From contig QJNS01000228.1 in the NCBI GenBank assembly GCA_004154925.1, forward strand, positions 1 through 64,000: 64,000 bases of DNA. The letters run 5' to 3'. Below the pieces are notes generated by a model. It searched no databases. It saw only the letters and a list, made by a program, of their open reading frames with translations, and was not told the origin of the DNA. The position numbers were made by a program, and so were the translations under genes. Shown one piece after another: positions 48,201-62,017 of the stretch; the stretch's first letter is position 1, and each line of letters opens with the position of its first letter. Origin of the DNA: Monosporascus cannonballus. Lineage: Eukaryota > Ascomycota > Sordariomycetes > Xylariales.

Positions 48201-51192
48201 AATTACATTATTAGGATTTACGGATATATTAGTAATTTTTTAATAAATAATAAATTATATATCGCGAAAGTACCTTAATGCTTTTATTATGTGTTATCTC
48301 GACGACATTTCTATTTATTCGAAAACGGACCAAATGTATACAAAATATATTTACAAAGTATTTTAAAGTTTATAAAATATAAAATTATTAATTAATACAA
48401 AAAAGTTAATTTAATAAGTAAAAAATAAAATACCTGGAATAAATTATTACTTTAGAAAATATCCAAATAGATTTTAAGAAAATCGCTATAGTTATAAAAT
48501 ATTAAACGTTAACAATAATTATCGAAGTACAAGTATTTTTTAAATTCGTTAATTATTATAGGAGATTTATTCGAAACTCTAGTAATATCATTATATTCTT
48601 AATTAACTTTATTAAGACAAAGAAGAGTTTATATGTACGTTATGAGCGATAAGAGTATTTTAAGATATTAAAAATGCGATTAATAATAAATTAATATTAA
48701 TTATATATAATTTAATACGTTTTGGGAATTTAAAACCGATATTTCGAATTATACGTTAAATGCGGTAATTGGAAAGTAAAATAATTAAGGCAAATTATAT
48801 TTCATTATAATTTTTTATATAAAGTAAAAATAAAACTGAATTTAATTACGTTATTTCAAATAAAGAATTTATAATTATTATTATAGCGTTTCGAAATTTA
48901 GGTATTGTTTAAAGAGAAATCTTTATTCGGTTAAAGTTTATACAGATTAACAAAATTTTATCCGTTTTACTACGACTAAAAAATGTACCAGACGATAATT
49001 ACGATATATAAAAAAGATGGCGAATTTCGATTTGGTTATTATTTATAAAAAGGGCTTAAAAACGGCAAAGCCGATATTTGAAATAAATAATTAGATTTTT
49101 AAAATGAATTTGTTAAAGTTAGTTATATAATTTCGATATTATAACAAAAAAATATTTACGTTTACGATAAAATACGACGATACGGGTTATATTACACGAT
49201 ATATACGAAAAAACTAAAAACTAGAATAATAACTTATAAAAAAAACGAAATATTAAAAAAGTTTTAAATTTTACAAAACTCTCGAATAAATTTAAAACGT
49301 AATATATATAACTATTAGTTATATCGATATTTAGGGATTTATAAAACCATAAAACGATTTTAAAGCCCTTATTATTTTTTTAAAATAAAAATAATGGTTT
49401 AAAAAGTACGACGATAATAGGATTCTTGTAATAAAGCTAAAGTATAACGATATAAATCTTATGGAGAATTCCAGTTATTACTGGTTTTAAAAGATTATAG
49501 GATTCGATTATTAGAGATTTTTATGATTAAATTTTCTTTATCCGAAAGTTTCATATTAAAAATATATTTCGATAGTAATTTTGTTTTTCTTAATCGATTT
49601 ATAAAACTATTTAATTCTTTTATTATATTATCAAAAAATAAATGCTGAATAAACAGTATATATTTTTCCAAAAAAATACTTTCAATATATACGAAATATT
49701 TTACGAAATTATTTTAAATAAAGGAATGACTTTTATTTTAAATTTTTAACAAAGTGTTATACTATTAATCGGCTTAAATTACTATATTTAATATATTTAG
49801 ATTTTAAGTAAGCGAGTAAATAAAATAATTAAACTAGATATTAAAAACGCACTTGCAATATTATGTCAATTACGAATAGAGCGATTAGGTTGAGAAATTA
49901 TTTATTATTCGATTAATTTGTATTATTAAATATTACAAAAGTATTAAGATAATTTTAATATATACGAAATTTGGAGTTATGTCGAACAATTATAGAGATA
50001 CGTATAAAGTATTCATTAATATTAAAATAATCCTCACGTTAAAATAATTAAATAATTCTAATAGAAACTAAAACCGAAATTAAAATTTATACGTAATTAA
50101 ATAAATAAATATTTTATTAAGAAATAGTTAAAGGGACTAATTTTCGAAAAAAATGGTTTATCTTATTATCAAAAATATTTAATCGAAAAGATATAGTAAA
50201 AAGTTCAATTTTAAATATATTAGTTTATACAAAATCGTCAAGACAATTTCAGAAAATAATTATTCATTAGAACTTTTATCGAAAGCTAAATTCCAATTAA
50301 GTTGTTATATTTTCGTATTCTAATTAATAATAAATATAATTGAAGTATATACTTTATAAAATAATGTGAGAATAAACAATAATACGGTATACAAAATGGA
50401 AGAAATATTCGATACAAGAAAAGAAAAACGCTTTATTTAGTATTTAATTAAGTGAAAAAAAATCCAAATTTCGAAAATTCTTGGAAGCTAGTTAAAAATG
50501 TCATAAATACTTAACGTTTATTAAAGAAATTTTACCAACAGCGGTAGAATTATCGAAAATAAATATATTCCAGTTAACCTTTCCGAAGGATTAATTAATA
50601 TTACTAACGCCGGACTTGTTTACGAGATTAGAATGAGGGATTAACGTAGTTATAGAGGCTTCGGCGTTAGTTTGTTTTTGGCGTTTTTATTTCTTTAATT
50701 TCTTTAATAATTGCAATTCTTTTAGATTATTTTTATTTTGTTTTGAACGAAAAAACGTTTTTTATTTACGGAGGCGAATTAAGCGTGCCATAACTTTATG
50801 TCTTTTTTGTTGAGAACGTTTTTATAGTTTTAAAAAAAGTTTTTTTGCGAAAACTCTTTTCCGTTCGAGGCGTTAGTTTTTAATACGTATATTTTTTAAC
50901 AAACGAAATGGAACACCGTTTTTCTTACAGAGAAAACCCTATTTAACGAAAGTTTTGCATTGGCAAATATTTTTTATTATTTCGTATTTTTAACATTTAG
51001 AAAAAATAAGAAATAGAGCATAATTTCAAAATTAAATGCGTTAAAAATAAGAAAAAGTTTTTGGCCATAAATGGTGGAAGTTGGAATTTGACGACGACTT
51101 TTAATGATATGTATTAATATTTTGAGAAAATACGCTGGATTTACCGAAACAAAAGTAATTTTAACAGTAAGATTTTCAAAAAATGGAAATCG
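45260..51192 (+). pseudogene. Element C gag-pol remnant
   Basis: Decayed Ty3/gypsy polyprotein. A retrotransposon Gag capsid is readable near 45550-46000 (FCRKNNLKWFKPVIRNYLKN, then NLIDIFF and IIKINNKLYK). The reverse-transcriptase active site at 48289-48330 reads CYLDDISIYSKT, with both catalytic Asp intact, unlike elements A and B. RNase H follows at about 48940-49080 (VYTD, FIRFTTTKKCTRR, FDLVIIYKKG). Integrase is at about 49200-49950. Stops at former Trp and Gln codons and several lost residues preclude function. No chromodomain was recognised before the 3' LTR. Confidence 0.87.
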
Positions 51193-51558
51193 TAATACGA
51201 TTTCACTAGATTTGGCCTACAACAACGGCTAAACTAGAATTATAGAATTACGTTGATCCGGGTTACGTAATTAATATTTATTGAAAACTTATTAAATACG
51301 AATAATTAATATTAAATATTCGTTTAACGAAGTTCTACTAACCAAAAACGAATAGTAAAAATAAAAATAAAATATATACTATTATTATTTCTATATTATA
51401 AATAATATGAATTTGTAATAATAATTCGTTGCTTAAAATAATTTTAGTATTACGAGACAAAACAAGTTATTGTATTTATTACTTAAAGTCCTACGATAGT
51501 TCTATTAATATAAATCTATACGACTTAGACTTAATAGTTAAGCCGCCTAGCCGTTATA
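51193..51558 (+). repeat. Element C 3' LTR
   Basis: A 366-bp LTR aligned with 44893-45259. Its last 120 bases match the solo LTR at 22549-22877 particularly well. Confidence 0.85.
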
Positions 51559-54481
51559 CGACATTATTAAAGAAAAAAATTAAAAAAGGCTTTTGGTGAA
51601 AAATAGCAATAATTATTAATAAGAAAAAGATTATACTTTGCTTCAAATCGGACGTATTTAAGAAATTTATATTTAATTGTAATAAGATACTTTTTACATA
51701 TAAAACTATTTTAAACCTCCAGTAATATATGTTTTATTTCAGTTGACTGGAATATTCGGCTTATTAGAAAACCTTTTTAATTAGGTTAAAGAAAATTTAC
51801 AATTTTTTTTTTGTAAATTACGATTTTAATTAAAAGTTACCTTTTTCTTACTCTGAAGAATTAACACTTTTTTAAATGTCCTTTTTTTTTTTAAAAAAAA
51901 AGTGCATTAAAATTTACAGAAAGAAAAAAAAGAAGTTTTTTAAAAACGTTAATAACGTAACGATAACTAAAAATAACTCTAAGCACAATTCTTTATTAAA
52001 GGCCTAAGATAATAATGTAAAATAAATAAATTTTAAAGTTAATAGAAAAATAATACGTTTAAAATTCTTTAGTTTATACGAAAAAATACATATATATAAA
52101 AGGTATGGGCATGTTTATTTTGGCCTTTATACATATGTAGCTGAAAAGTATTATATTATTTTTATAGTACCTTTATATAAATAATATATAATAACAAATA
52201 ATTTTCAACGATATATAAATATATAAATATTTTAAACAAATATTTATATATTAAGAATGTTTTTCCGTTACGGATAAATTTGTAAAGAAATAAGTTTTTT
52301 AATAAAGAATTATTATGTATTTATTTAGCTAACAAAGATTTACAGATATATGAAGAAGTAAATTAAAAAGAAATAAAAAGATGTTACGATTTTTTAAAAA
52401 TTAAAAAAGCTTGTATTTGTAAAGGTAAAATAACTAGAAATATTAAATAGGTAAAGAGAAATAGTTAATTCGTTTTATAAAAATATAAATAATAATAAAA
52501 AGATTGAATTGAATATTAAATTTTTATAAATAAAGTATAAGCTAAATATTTTTAAATATTACTATAAATAAAGCGAGAAGGATAATCCAATTTATATAAT
52601 AATGAATTTTTTATATTAATCCGATTATTGATTAAATAAAATATTAGGCCGAAAAGGAATCTAACAATTAAAATCTAAACGTTTATAAGTAAATGGTTAA
52701 TCTTTATTCTCGAAATTATTAATATTTATTAAAAATAAATTAAGTAATAAAACAACCCGTTTAATCGAAAAACCGGGTTCTAAATTATAAAAACAAAATA
52801 AATGTTGAAATTTAATCGAACTCTTTGAGTAATTCGTAAAAGATTATTTGGTTTATTTTTAAATTTCACTTTTCGAATTATTCGAATATAAATATTAAAA
52901 AGCCGATTTTTAAATTGTTAATATTATATATAAACTATATATTGCATATTCTTTTAATAAAATAACGTTAATAAATAAAAGCTCGAAACGCTATACGTTG
53001 TAAAGTAATATTATTTTTACGTATAAATCTAAACGTAAAACTTTTGTAATTTTTATAAAATTAAAAACTGTGTAAATATTTTAAGTAACCGTAAATACCT
53101 AGAAGAATCGAAAACAATATTATTATTAAGTTTACTATAAGTCCGTATAATTAAAATACATATAATACAATAACCAGAAACGACTAGATCGAAATTTAAT
53201 CGAATATTATTACTAATAATAGTTTACGTAATACGATAATTAAATTAATAAGCTTTATTATCAGAAATTATAAATCAAATCTCATTTTTAACGTAAATAA
53301 TATTTTTATATCGAATTTTATTAATTTGTTTTATAAATCTTTCGACATAATAACAAGTCAAAGTAATTTTCTATTTAATCTGCGCCAACTGATAAAATCC
53401 GTATAGATATTTCAAATAATAACAGTAATTGCTAAAAGGTTTTTTAAACATAATTAATAATAATAATAATAAGATTACCAGTTTTAATTTTTATAAGATT
53501 GATTAAAATTTTAAAACTAACAAATAACGGATTGACGTTATTTTTTTATTTAATTTATCGAAACGAAACAGACAATAAAAAAAGATTTTGATTAAAAAGA
53601 AAAATAAGTAACAACGATTAACATTATAACAAATATAGGGTAATAATTTTTTAACAAAATTAAAACGTTAAATTTAATAATAAATAGTCTATTAATGTTA
53701 AAAAGAGAGATTAATCAAAATATATCGTTTTATGTAATTAAAATAGCGAATAATACGGTAGACACGATTGAAAATAAAATTTTGAACAATAGAGATAATA
53801 ACGACGATAAGAACGATAAATATAACGATAATCGTATATATTATTTTACGAAATCTAAGAAAACATTGAATATATAAAAAAGTATTTAAAAAACTAAGAT
53901 GAAATATATAAATAAAATAATTGGTATTAACGTCTAAAAATACGAGGTTTAGTGTATATGTTAAGATAAAAATAAGATAAACCAAGCTCGAAAAAGCAAG
54001 CTAAATTTAAATACGGGCTTTAGCGTATCTATGAGCTCCGAAAAAGCTCATATCGGATATATGGATACCAGAGTTAAAAAAGGCCTATTTTTTCTATTGG
54101 TAAAATACCAAAATAAAACCGAAAATCGCCGATATCCGATTGATATATATCTTAGTAAAATACTAAAACACTAGAGCTATAATATTATATACAGTTATTA
54201 TTACCTTTATTATTTTTATCGTGGTTATCGTTATTATCGTCCGAAGTTTTATTTCAATTGTTCTTATAGTACTGTTCGTTATATTAGTTATGTCAATTAT
54301 TATTAACACGTTTTTAATTAATGAATTTGTAGTTTTTTATTTTTAACATTAATATATTGCGAGCTGTATAGTTTAAGTTTTTAATCATAATAAAAGCTTG
54401 TCATTCTACCGTTTTCCTATATTTATTATAGGATTTCTTTCCTTATATTGAGTTTCGATTTTGTAAGTTAAACAAAAAAGG
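51559..54481. other. AT-rich block between sister elements C and D
   Basis: About 2.9 kb of extremely AT-rich sequence. Short frames on both strands at 53695-53985 are Asn/Asp/Lys- or Ile-rich and overlap one another, so they are not called. Probably an older decayed repeat; no family can be named. Confidence 0.4.
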
Positions 54482-54781
54482 TATTACGACCTACTAAGCT
54501 ATAGCCTTTAGAAACGGTCGCAATAGAAATAGCTAAGAAAAACCAAATAGGTTAAGTTAGGTAATAAATTACCAACTTACTAGTAATAAGCCAGTAAGCC
54601 GGATTCTTAACGTATTAATAATAATTTAATAAATCGAATTATGAACTTATTAGTAATAAGTTCATAAACTTTAATATATAAATACGTTTATTATATCTAT
54701 AATTTAAATAATACAAGTTTATAATAGTTTTCGTTAATTAAAATATGTTTAATATTACAAAAGATAATTCCATTATTATCG
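54482..54781 (+). repeat. Element D 5' LTR, first part
   Basis: The first 300 bp of an LTR (TATTACGACC, then GAAACGGTCGCAATA) that aligns with the solo LTR at 22549-22877 and with element C LTRs. The alignment stops where the copia element E begins and resumes at 62018. Confidence 0.8.
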
Positions 54782-54963
54782 TGAAATAGGGGTATCTATA
54801 TTAATCATCAAGCTCCTAACACCTCGGAAGATCCTTATTCCGGCGCGCCCACAGTATATAGAGAACTTCTAAGACACCGCTCCCTAAAGCTCAATTCTAA
54901 TTAGACAATTATCATTTCCCACACTTTATATTACCTTATCCTCTAATCAGCTTAACTATCACA
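54782..54963 (+). repeat. Element E 5' LTR
   Basis: A 182-bp LTR with the recognisable stretch CTTATTCCGGCGCGCCCA, shared with 61836-62017. Confidence 0.92.
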
Positions 54964-57900
54964 ATTATTAACCCGGAACTCTAACTATACAGAATAACTA
55001 CGAGTAGGTTAATTACAATTTTTCTTTTACTAATTTATAATCATATTCTCGTTAACATATCGGATAATCCCATACTCAAAAATATAATCCTTAAAAATCG
55101 TTTCAACTACCCTAACTGGTATTTCGCTTTACGTTACAATACTTTCTCGCGCGGCGTCTGGCACCTTATTAATTCAGACGCTCCCGACGTTAATCCTTTT
55201 AAAGGTATCCGGATAATCCTATTATTCAAACAATATACTGCCGACATCAACGCCCGAACCAGGGCCAAATACTAGGCAGATTTCGCCGAATAGGAAATTC
55301 TCGAACAAGGTAAAACTATTCCACAATCTCCCAAAAATCGGAAAATAAATAATTTCAAGAAGAATTACGAAACTAATTTTAAGCGCCTTATTACAAAATA
55401 CCAGAAACAAACTAAGGAAATTTCCAAAACCGAAATAAAATATGTTAATATTTAGACTTAGATTAACGCAATAATAAAAAATAAAATTCTTAAAAACGCC
55501 CAAACTACCTTAATAATCCGAAAAAAAATTACGATCTAGGATTTATTCAAGGAATTAAAAGATCAATTCGCCCTTTCGGAACTAAATACCATCACCACGG
55601 TACGCAAAGAATACCGCAAAGTCCTGCGCCTTGCTAAAATGGGCCACATAAAACCTAATTAATGGTACCGGGCCTAATTTTCCGCCTATACTTAAGCTAA
55701 GGCGTTTAATCTCCAGGAAATCAATAGAACGTTCGTAACAAAGAACTTCTTAAACGCCTTAATAAAACGTTTCGCTCCCAGTTAAACATAATGTAAGCTT
55801 ACCGAATTAATCAGGAAAAATTCTTTTAAAAAACTTATTAAAGCTTTTAAAGAATTTAATAATTAATTTTCGGCCTTATATTACGAAAACAAATTAAGGG
55901 TTAAAATCAAAGTTTTTAGGATCTTCGCAACCTTAGGCGGTAAATCACTTTCTAAAATAAACGTAACGTCACCACCTAATCCCGTTTCTTTTCCATTTAA
56001 AGCACTTAACAAAAATGGTTAAAAATGCCTATATCTCCTTATACTAAATAATAGGTATCCATAAAAACCCGGCGGATGTAATATATTCCTTTACGCGATT
56101 ACAGGGGTAATTATTTGCAGGATCCGTTAAATCAATTTTACAAAACGGAAAAAAATCCGAAACCGTTTTTTAAAGCTAAACCGGTAAAAGGATTTCCGTT
56201 TCGAGCTTTTTAAGTTCCTTATATAAAAAAAGCGCTTAAAAAGCCAGGAAAATTATCGCCTAATAATAAGATTTAATTCGGCAATATTATTACAACGTTA
56301 TTCGATCTGCAAATTCTTATTACCTTTAAGCCTAAATTAATAAGGATTTACATTATTATTAATTTCGGCAAATATCCCTTATTATTATTTACCTTAATTA
56401 ATAATTATGAAATAAAGCATTTAATAAATAATCGATACCTGCTCATTTTTAATACTTTCGTATCTGATATTACGGGACAAATAATAAAAATCAAAACTTT
56501 TTCGTTCTCGATTAACAGTATTAAGTAACGAATAATTAGAAAATCGTTATTTAAAATTAACAGAAAGCTGGAGCCTAATTCTATCCTTAAAGATATAATA
56601 ATAATAAAAAGTTTTTACGTTAATATTGTTTCAAAAACTTTATTACATAAAACCGGGATCTGGTGTTACGGCATAAACTATTTCTTTAAGAAAAATAAGA
56701 TTAATAATAATAATATTTTTGAAAAGCTTATTTATATTTATCACTTAGTTTTCCTTAAATATAAGCCATTATTTTGTTATTTAAATACCTTACCTGTAAT
56801 TCCGTAAAACCCGGTAAACATTTTGATATTTCCAATAATCAGTAAAAACAAAAATACAAAAACGTAAAAACGATCCCGGAATAATTTACGGTTTCGTATA
56901 AGAACAAGGAATCTTTAGTACTTTAAATCTAGGCATTTAGAATTTATAGCGTTAAGATTATTTCTTAAAAACATTAGAAACATTATTATTAATAACACCA
57001 CGCGTTTAAAATATAAAAACTATATTCGTACGTACAGTTTTCAAATAATTTTAAGGCGCAAGCCATAAAACCAAACTCCTAGACCGTTTCGACATATTAC
57101 GTAAAATTATTTTAATTATTTTACAACTTATAATAACTTTTAATAACTCTTAATAATCAAAAACAAATATAATAAAAAGGTTTTTGCCTTTTTTATAATT
57201 AACCGTTTTTTAAAAAAAGCGTTCCGGATTATTAAAGATTTTAAACATTAAATACGTAAATATTATAAGGTTTTTATTTGCAAAATTAAATAAGATAACG
57301 ATATTAAGATAATCGCAATAAACGAATTTACGGAATACGAAAAGTAATATACCGAAAAAGGTATTAAATTAAAAATGTTTCCCCCGTATATTAAGAAAAC
57401 GTATAAAAAGAAACGAATAAAAAGGCTAAAACTTAATTAATCAAGCTTTCAAAATAATATTAAAAGCATATTTTCCCTAAAACTTTTGGCCTAAAATATT
57501 AAAAACGGCAGCATAATTACGTAATATAAGCCCGAATTGCGCATATAATTTGTTTACCCCGAATAAAGTAATTATTTGCTAATTTAAATAATATTTTTGC
57601 TAATACGATACCATTATTATTAATAGGATCATTACAAACCTCAGACCAAACTAATCTAGAATTTAGGTATACAACGTACGAATATATCCGTTAAAAAAAC
57701 GAAAAACGAGAAAGGAAAAGCAGGTATTTAAAATATAACCGAAAGTTTATATCGGTTATTTGATAAAGTACAAAACTTCTAATATTTACCGAATATGGGT
57801 GCCGGAGTTCCGAAAGGTTATTATTACGCATAACGTTACATTTAATACGGAAATTTTTTATTAGGCCAAAAAAAAAGAAAACGTTCGCCCCAGTTATAAA

Positions 57901-60420
57901 CAAAAGGTTTCTAAATAAGCTATATATCTCTAAGCATTTGGTTTAAAAAAAAATCTAATTTTCGAAATACTTAACGCGTAAGATAACTTATATAACAATT
58001 ATAACGCTTTAAAAACCGCAAATAATCCTAATCCCGAATATAAAAATTTAATATATAACCAACTAAAAGGTTAGAATTTAGGGATAAAAAAGTTTATAGG
58101 CAAAGCTAGATTTAATCGTAAATTTCTAACCCTTAAAAATACTTCTAATCTGGAAAACGAATCCCAGAGAAACGCTTAAAGGAATATAACTTAATAGTTA
58201 ACTGAAAAAATCGATTTATTGGAACATCCGCAAGTTAATCGCAAAAAGGAAAAAAGCACTAATAAAACCTTTCGAAAAATACATTTAACAAGGCCTATAA
58301 GTAATTCGGACAGTTTGCCAATATCTAGAATTAAGTTGAGAACTTCTATAAATAAAAAATCGTCCCGTAATTAACAGAAACCTGCGTACCGAATTCCTAA
58401 AACAAAAAAAAATTAAAGTAAAAAAACCATAAGCACTTATTCGCAAAAATAAAAGGATAGGAAACGGGAAAATCCTAACGATCCCGAAAACGGTAACGCT
58501 TATACCTTAAACGTTACCGTAATTTACGGAAATAATATAATATATTTAGCCTTAAATCGAAACTGGGAAAACGTTATTTATATGTTCCCGTTATTATAAT
58601 TTACAGCAAAATAAGCGCATTAGGAATTATATATTTTTTATATAATAATCGTAATAACAGTATTGCAAAAAAACGCGGAACACCTTAGCGTTATATTAAA
58701 TAAACTCAGGATCTATAAAGATTAACTAAAAACCAAAACGCCCGAATTTTAAAAGGATTTCGATAAATATCCTTTAAGAAATTCCTTTAAGAAGAACGTT
58801 AAAAAAATTAAGATATTTAAAAAATATAAAATATAAAAGGAAATTGCGATTACGCAAACTAAATTTAAATTAATCCTTTTAAAATAAATATTCATATATA
58901 GGTTCGATAAAAATAAATAATTAAAACGTTATAAATTACGTATTTACGTATGCGGTAATTTCTAGGAAGCAGATACGATTATTAATATATATATTATTAT
59001 ATTCGCAGCCAAATCCTTTCGAACCGCTATAACTGTAACAGCCGAATTTAACTTTAAAATTCGTTAATTCGACGTAATACAGACTTTTTTAAACGCTTTA
59101 CGCGTAAGGCAGGCCCTCGTAATCTATATTTTCCCAGACGGCTTTAAAAAAAACGGAATATATATAAAGTTCGAATAAACTTTATACGGATTAAAAGAGT
59201 TACCTTTATTATAATACCGCGAATTTTTTATTACGTTATAAAAATTAAGGTTTATATTATTTTTAAAAAAGCTTTATTTGTTTTATAACAAATAACGTAC
59301 GTTTATCCTTATGTTTTTTATAAATAATTTATTACTTTTTTATTCCCGGAATTATTAAAATAAAATCGAAAAAGTTATTTTAAAATTAAAAGGATTATAC
59401 GAACTTATGGATTAAAAAAATAAATTGGTTTTTAAGCATTCGGGTAATCCGGAATAAATTAAAAAGGAAAATTATTTTAGCGTATAATGGGTATATCAAG
59501 AAAATTATTATTCGTTTTAGGTTAACGAATAACATTTATATTTTTTAATACTTATAAAAACAAAAAAGCTTATTTTTACTACCAGAATAACTTTTAAGCA
59601 ATAGATACAAAATTATCAAAAACGCGTTAATTCCATCCTGTATATAATAATAATAATCCGCCTAAATGTAATTTTCGCCGTATTTTTATTATTAAAATTC
59701 CTAATTAACTCGTTAATTAAATATATTACAATAATTAATAAAGTAATCCGTTATTCTTACTATATATATTTTTTAAAAATTATATTTTAAAATATAAATA
59801 AAAAAACCTAAATTCTTATAATTGCTAAAAACATATTATTCGTTAATAATCCCGAAATACGACAATTTTCTCAAAATTATATTATAATACTTTTTGGAGA
59901 ACCGGTTATATAAAAAGTTATTCGTTAAATAATGGTAACAACCTTTACGATTAAAACTGAATTATTTATATTAAAGCATACAGTTAAAAAGGCTATAACT
60001 TTTAAATATTTATCTCGTAATTTTACGTTAAAATTAAGCGAAATGTAAAATATCTTTTGCAATAATTAATAACTAATTAAATTAATAATTAAGCAAATCA
60101 AAACATTATTATTAAATTACGTTACGTTAATGTTTAAAATATATAAATACGTTAAATGTAAAATAAACAATTATTTAACGTAATTTATTTACTCATAATA
60201 TAAATATTTGCTAATAAATTAACCAAAACGTTTCCTAGATAAAACTTCGAATATTTTAAATTATTTTTTAATTTGTAAAACTTAGAGTAAATATTATCGA
60301 AAAATCGCGATAACAAAAATAATAAAAAATATAATTTTATTAAGCCCTAAACCTTTTAAGTGAACTTTTTCGTTTAAAAAATATTATTATTATTATTGCT
60401 ATTAATTTAATAACAGGTTT
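54964..60420 (+). pseudogene. Element E copia gag-pol remnant
   Basis: Mutated Ty1/copia polyprotein. The integrase core is readable near 57060-57340 (RPFRHIT, LLIIKNKYN, VFAFF, ICKIK, DNDIKIIAIN). Its C-terminal part is near 57735-57860 (GYLIKYKTSNIYRIWVPEF, VIITHNVTFN). Reverse transcriptase follows near 59005-59350: FRTAITVTAEF, DVIQTFLNA, LYGLKELPLL, and an active site reading FINN where the family has two Asp. RNase H is near 59600-60060 (LFGEPVI, KVIRQIMVTTFTIKTELF). Numerous stops; inactive. The integrase-before-RT order separates it from the gypsy elements around it. Confidence 0.88.
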
Positions 60421-61397
60421 ACGATATTCTTAATTAAGGCAAATATATACGTACGTACGGTAGCCGCGCCTGTAAACATAAGTAACAGTTTTTTTTCCTT
60501 TTTTTATTCTTATTATTATTTTTATTTGTTTTTCGAAAAAGGCGCGTACAGCCGCGTATAAACGGCAGATTTCCTGTTATATAATTAATAATTTTTTAAA
60601 GCATATAAATAAGGCAGGATAAGTAAAAACAAGTTTAGAGCGGAATTAATATTAGACATAAAGGCCGTTACTAGGCGTACGGCAAGCGGTCAGGCGAAAA
60701 TAAGGCTAATTAGCGGTTAGTAAAGAAAGAAAAGCCCGGAAATTAAGAAAGTACGTATACCGGAATGCAGATATACCTTAAGGCATAACGTTAATAACGA
60801 TTATTTACGGTAACATCGAAATATTCGCCAATATTTTTATTTACGAATACGGAACGTAAGTATCTTAAATAAGGTTTGGTATAATGCGCGTTACGTGCCG
60901 GATACGTACGTTAGTGGTTGGCCGCCGGTATAGCAGGCGCAGGCGGGGTAGGTAACACGGGGGGTACGAATACGGCAGGAACGGGCGCGGGCGTAAAAGG
61001 CGCAGGAGCAGGCACGAACGCGGTTGCGGCGGCTAATGCGGCGGCTTTGGTATTAGCTGTTATAGCGGCGGCGTTAATATACGTACGGCGCGTTTCGCGA
61101 ATACGAGCGGCGGCTGCGAATTACGCATCGGAAACGTAACGAAATATTTTATTACGATTATTATTATTAATAAATTTACGCAAAGTTATTTAAGGGTAAA
61201 ACATAAATTTCCGTTATTATTAATGTTATGGTTAATAATAATTATAATTCATAATTAATATATGTAATGGTTTATAACGCGTATAATATACGCGTAAAAG
61301 GCAAAAGAAAGTTAATAATAATAACAATAATAACAATAATAACAATAATAACAATAATAACAATAATAACAATAATAACAATAATAACAATAATAAC

Positions 61398-61475
<78 letters not shown>

Positions 61476-61835
61476 TCTGTATTAAACGTTAATATTGCGG
61501 TTATCTTTTTTTAATTTAAAGTGCTTATAAAATTATTATACGAATCGAAAGAAAAGAAAAAAAAAGTTTTTAATATACGAAATTAATAGAAACAGAAGCG
61601 CGTAAAACGTAAAAAGTAAATTTATTATCATAATATTTATTATTACGCTAATACTAAAAGAGAAAAAAATATAATAATAATTTTTTTACGTATTTAATAT
61701 ATATGCGGCTTATTTTTTTATTAATTAAGTTAATTAATTACGTTATTTCATTATTATTACGATTATTTGGAGATTATAGAAATTACGATAAATAAATTTA
61801 AGGGAATTCTTTTTTTTTATCTGGGGGGTATATTA
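60421..61835. other. Non-coding 3' region of element E with GC-rich island
   Basis: About 1.4 kb between RNase H and the 3' LTR, longer than usual for copia elements. It contains a GC-rich patch at about 60,890-61,140 whose plus frame (60918-61139) encodes 73 mostly Ala, Gly, Val and Thr residues, rich in CpG and GpC, then microsatellites. Either a low-complexity part of the element, an extra domain, or a further insertion. No function can be named. Confidence 0.5.
61316..61474. repeat. Hexamer-to-trimer microsatellite (AATAAC then AAT)
   Basis: About 80 bases of AATAAC repeats (about 61316-61398) pass directly into AAT repeats (about 61399-61474). The poly-Ile frame across it (61267-61485) is an artefact of the repeat. 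Confidence 0.93.
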
Positions 61836-62017
61836 TGGAATAAGGATATTTATATTAGTTATCAAGCTCCTAACACCCTAGAAGAACCTTATTCCGGCGC
61901 GCCCATAGTATATAAAGAGTTTCTTAAATACCGCTCCCTAGAGCTCAATTCTAGTTAGACAATTATCACTTCTTACACTTTATGTTACCTTATGCTTTGA
62001 TCAGTTTAACTGTTATA
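61836..62017 (+). repeat. Element E 3' LTR
   Basis: A 182-bp copy of 54782-54963. The small frame at 61767-61958 overlaps it and is not a gene. Confidence 0.92.

Larger units (their letters stand above)
44893..51558 (+). mobile_element. Element C: Ty3/gypsy retrotransposon
   Basis: A 6,666-bp plus-strand element with LTRs at 44893-45259 (367 bp) and 51193-51558 (366 bp), beginning T-TTACRACC-like and ending in a mutated GTTATA. No target duplication survives (agata / cgaca). Gag, RT, RNase H and integrase remnants lie between the LTRs in Ty3/gypsy order. A sister copy, element D, starts at 54482. Confidence 0.9.
54782..62017 (+). mobile_element. Element E: Ty1/copia retrotransposon nested in D's LTR
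   Basis: A 7,236-bp plus-strand element with 182-bp LTRs at 54782-54963 and 61836-62017 (TGRAATARGG to a mutated TGTCACA end). A GGGGGGTATATTA purine-rich tract precedes the 3' LTR. Pol order is integrase before reverse transcriptase, diagnostic of copia. It splits the LTR of element D, so it is younger than D. Target duplication is not clear (tatcg / aatat). Confidence 0.92.

Noticed and set aside
61267..61485. 72-codon poly-Ile/Thr frame
   Set aside because: Pure translation of the AATAAC/AAT microsatellite.
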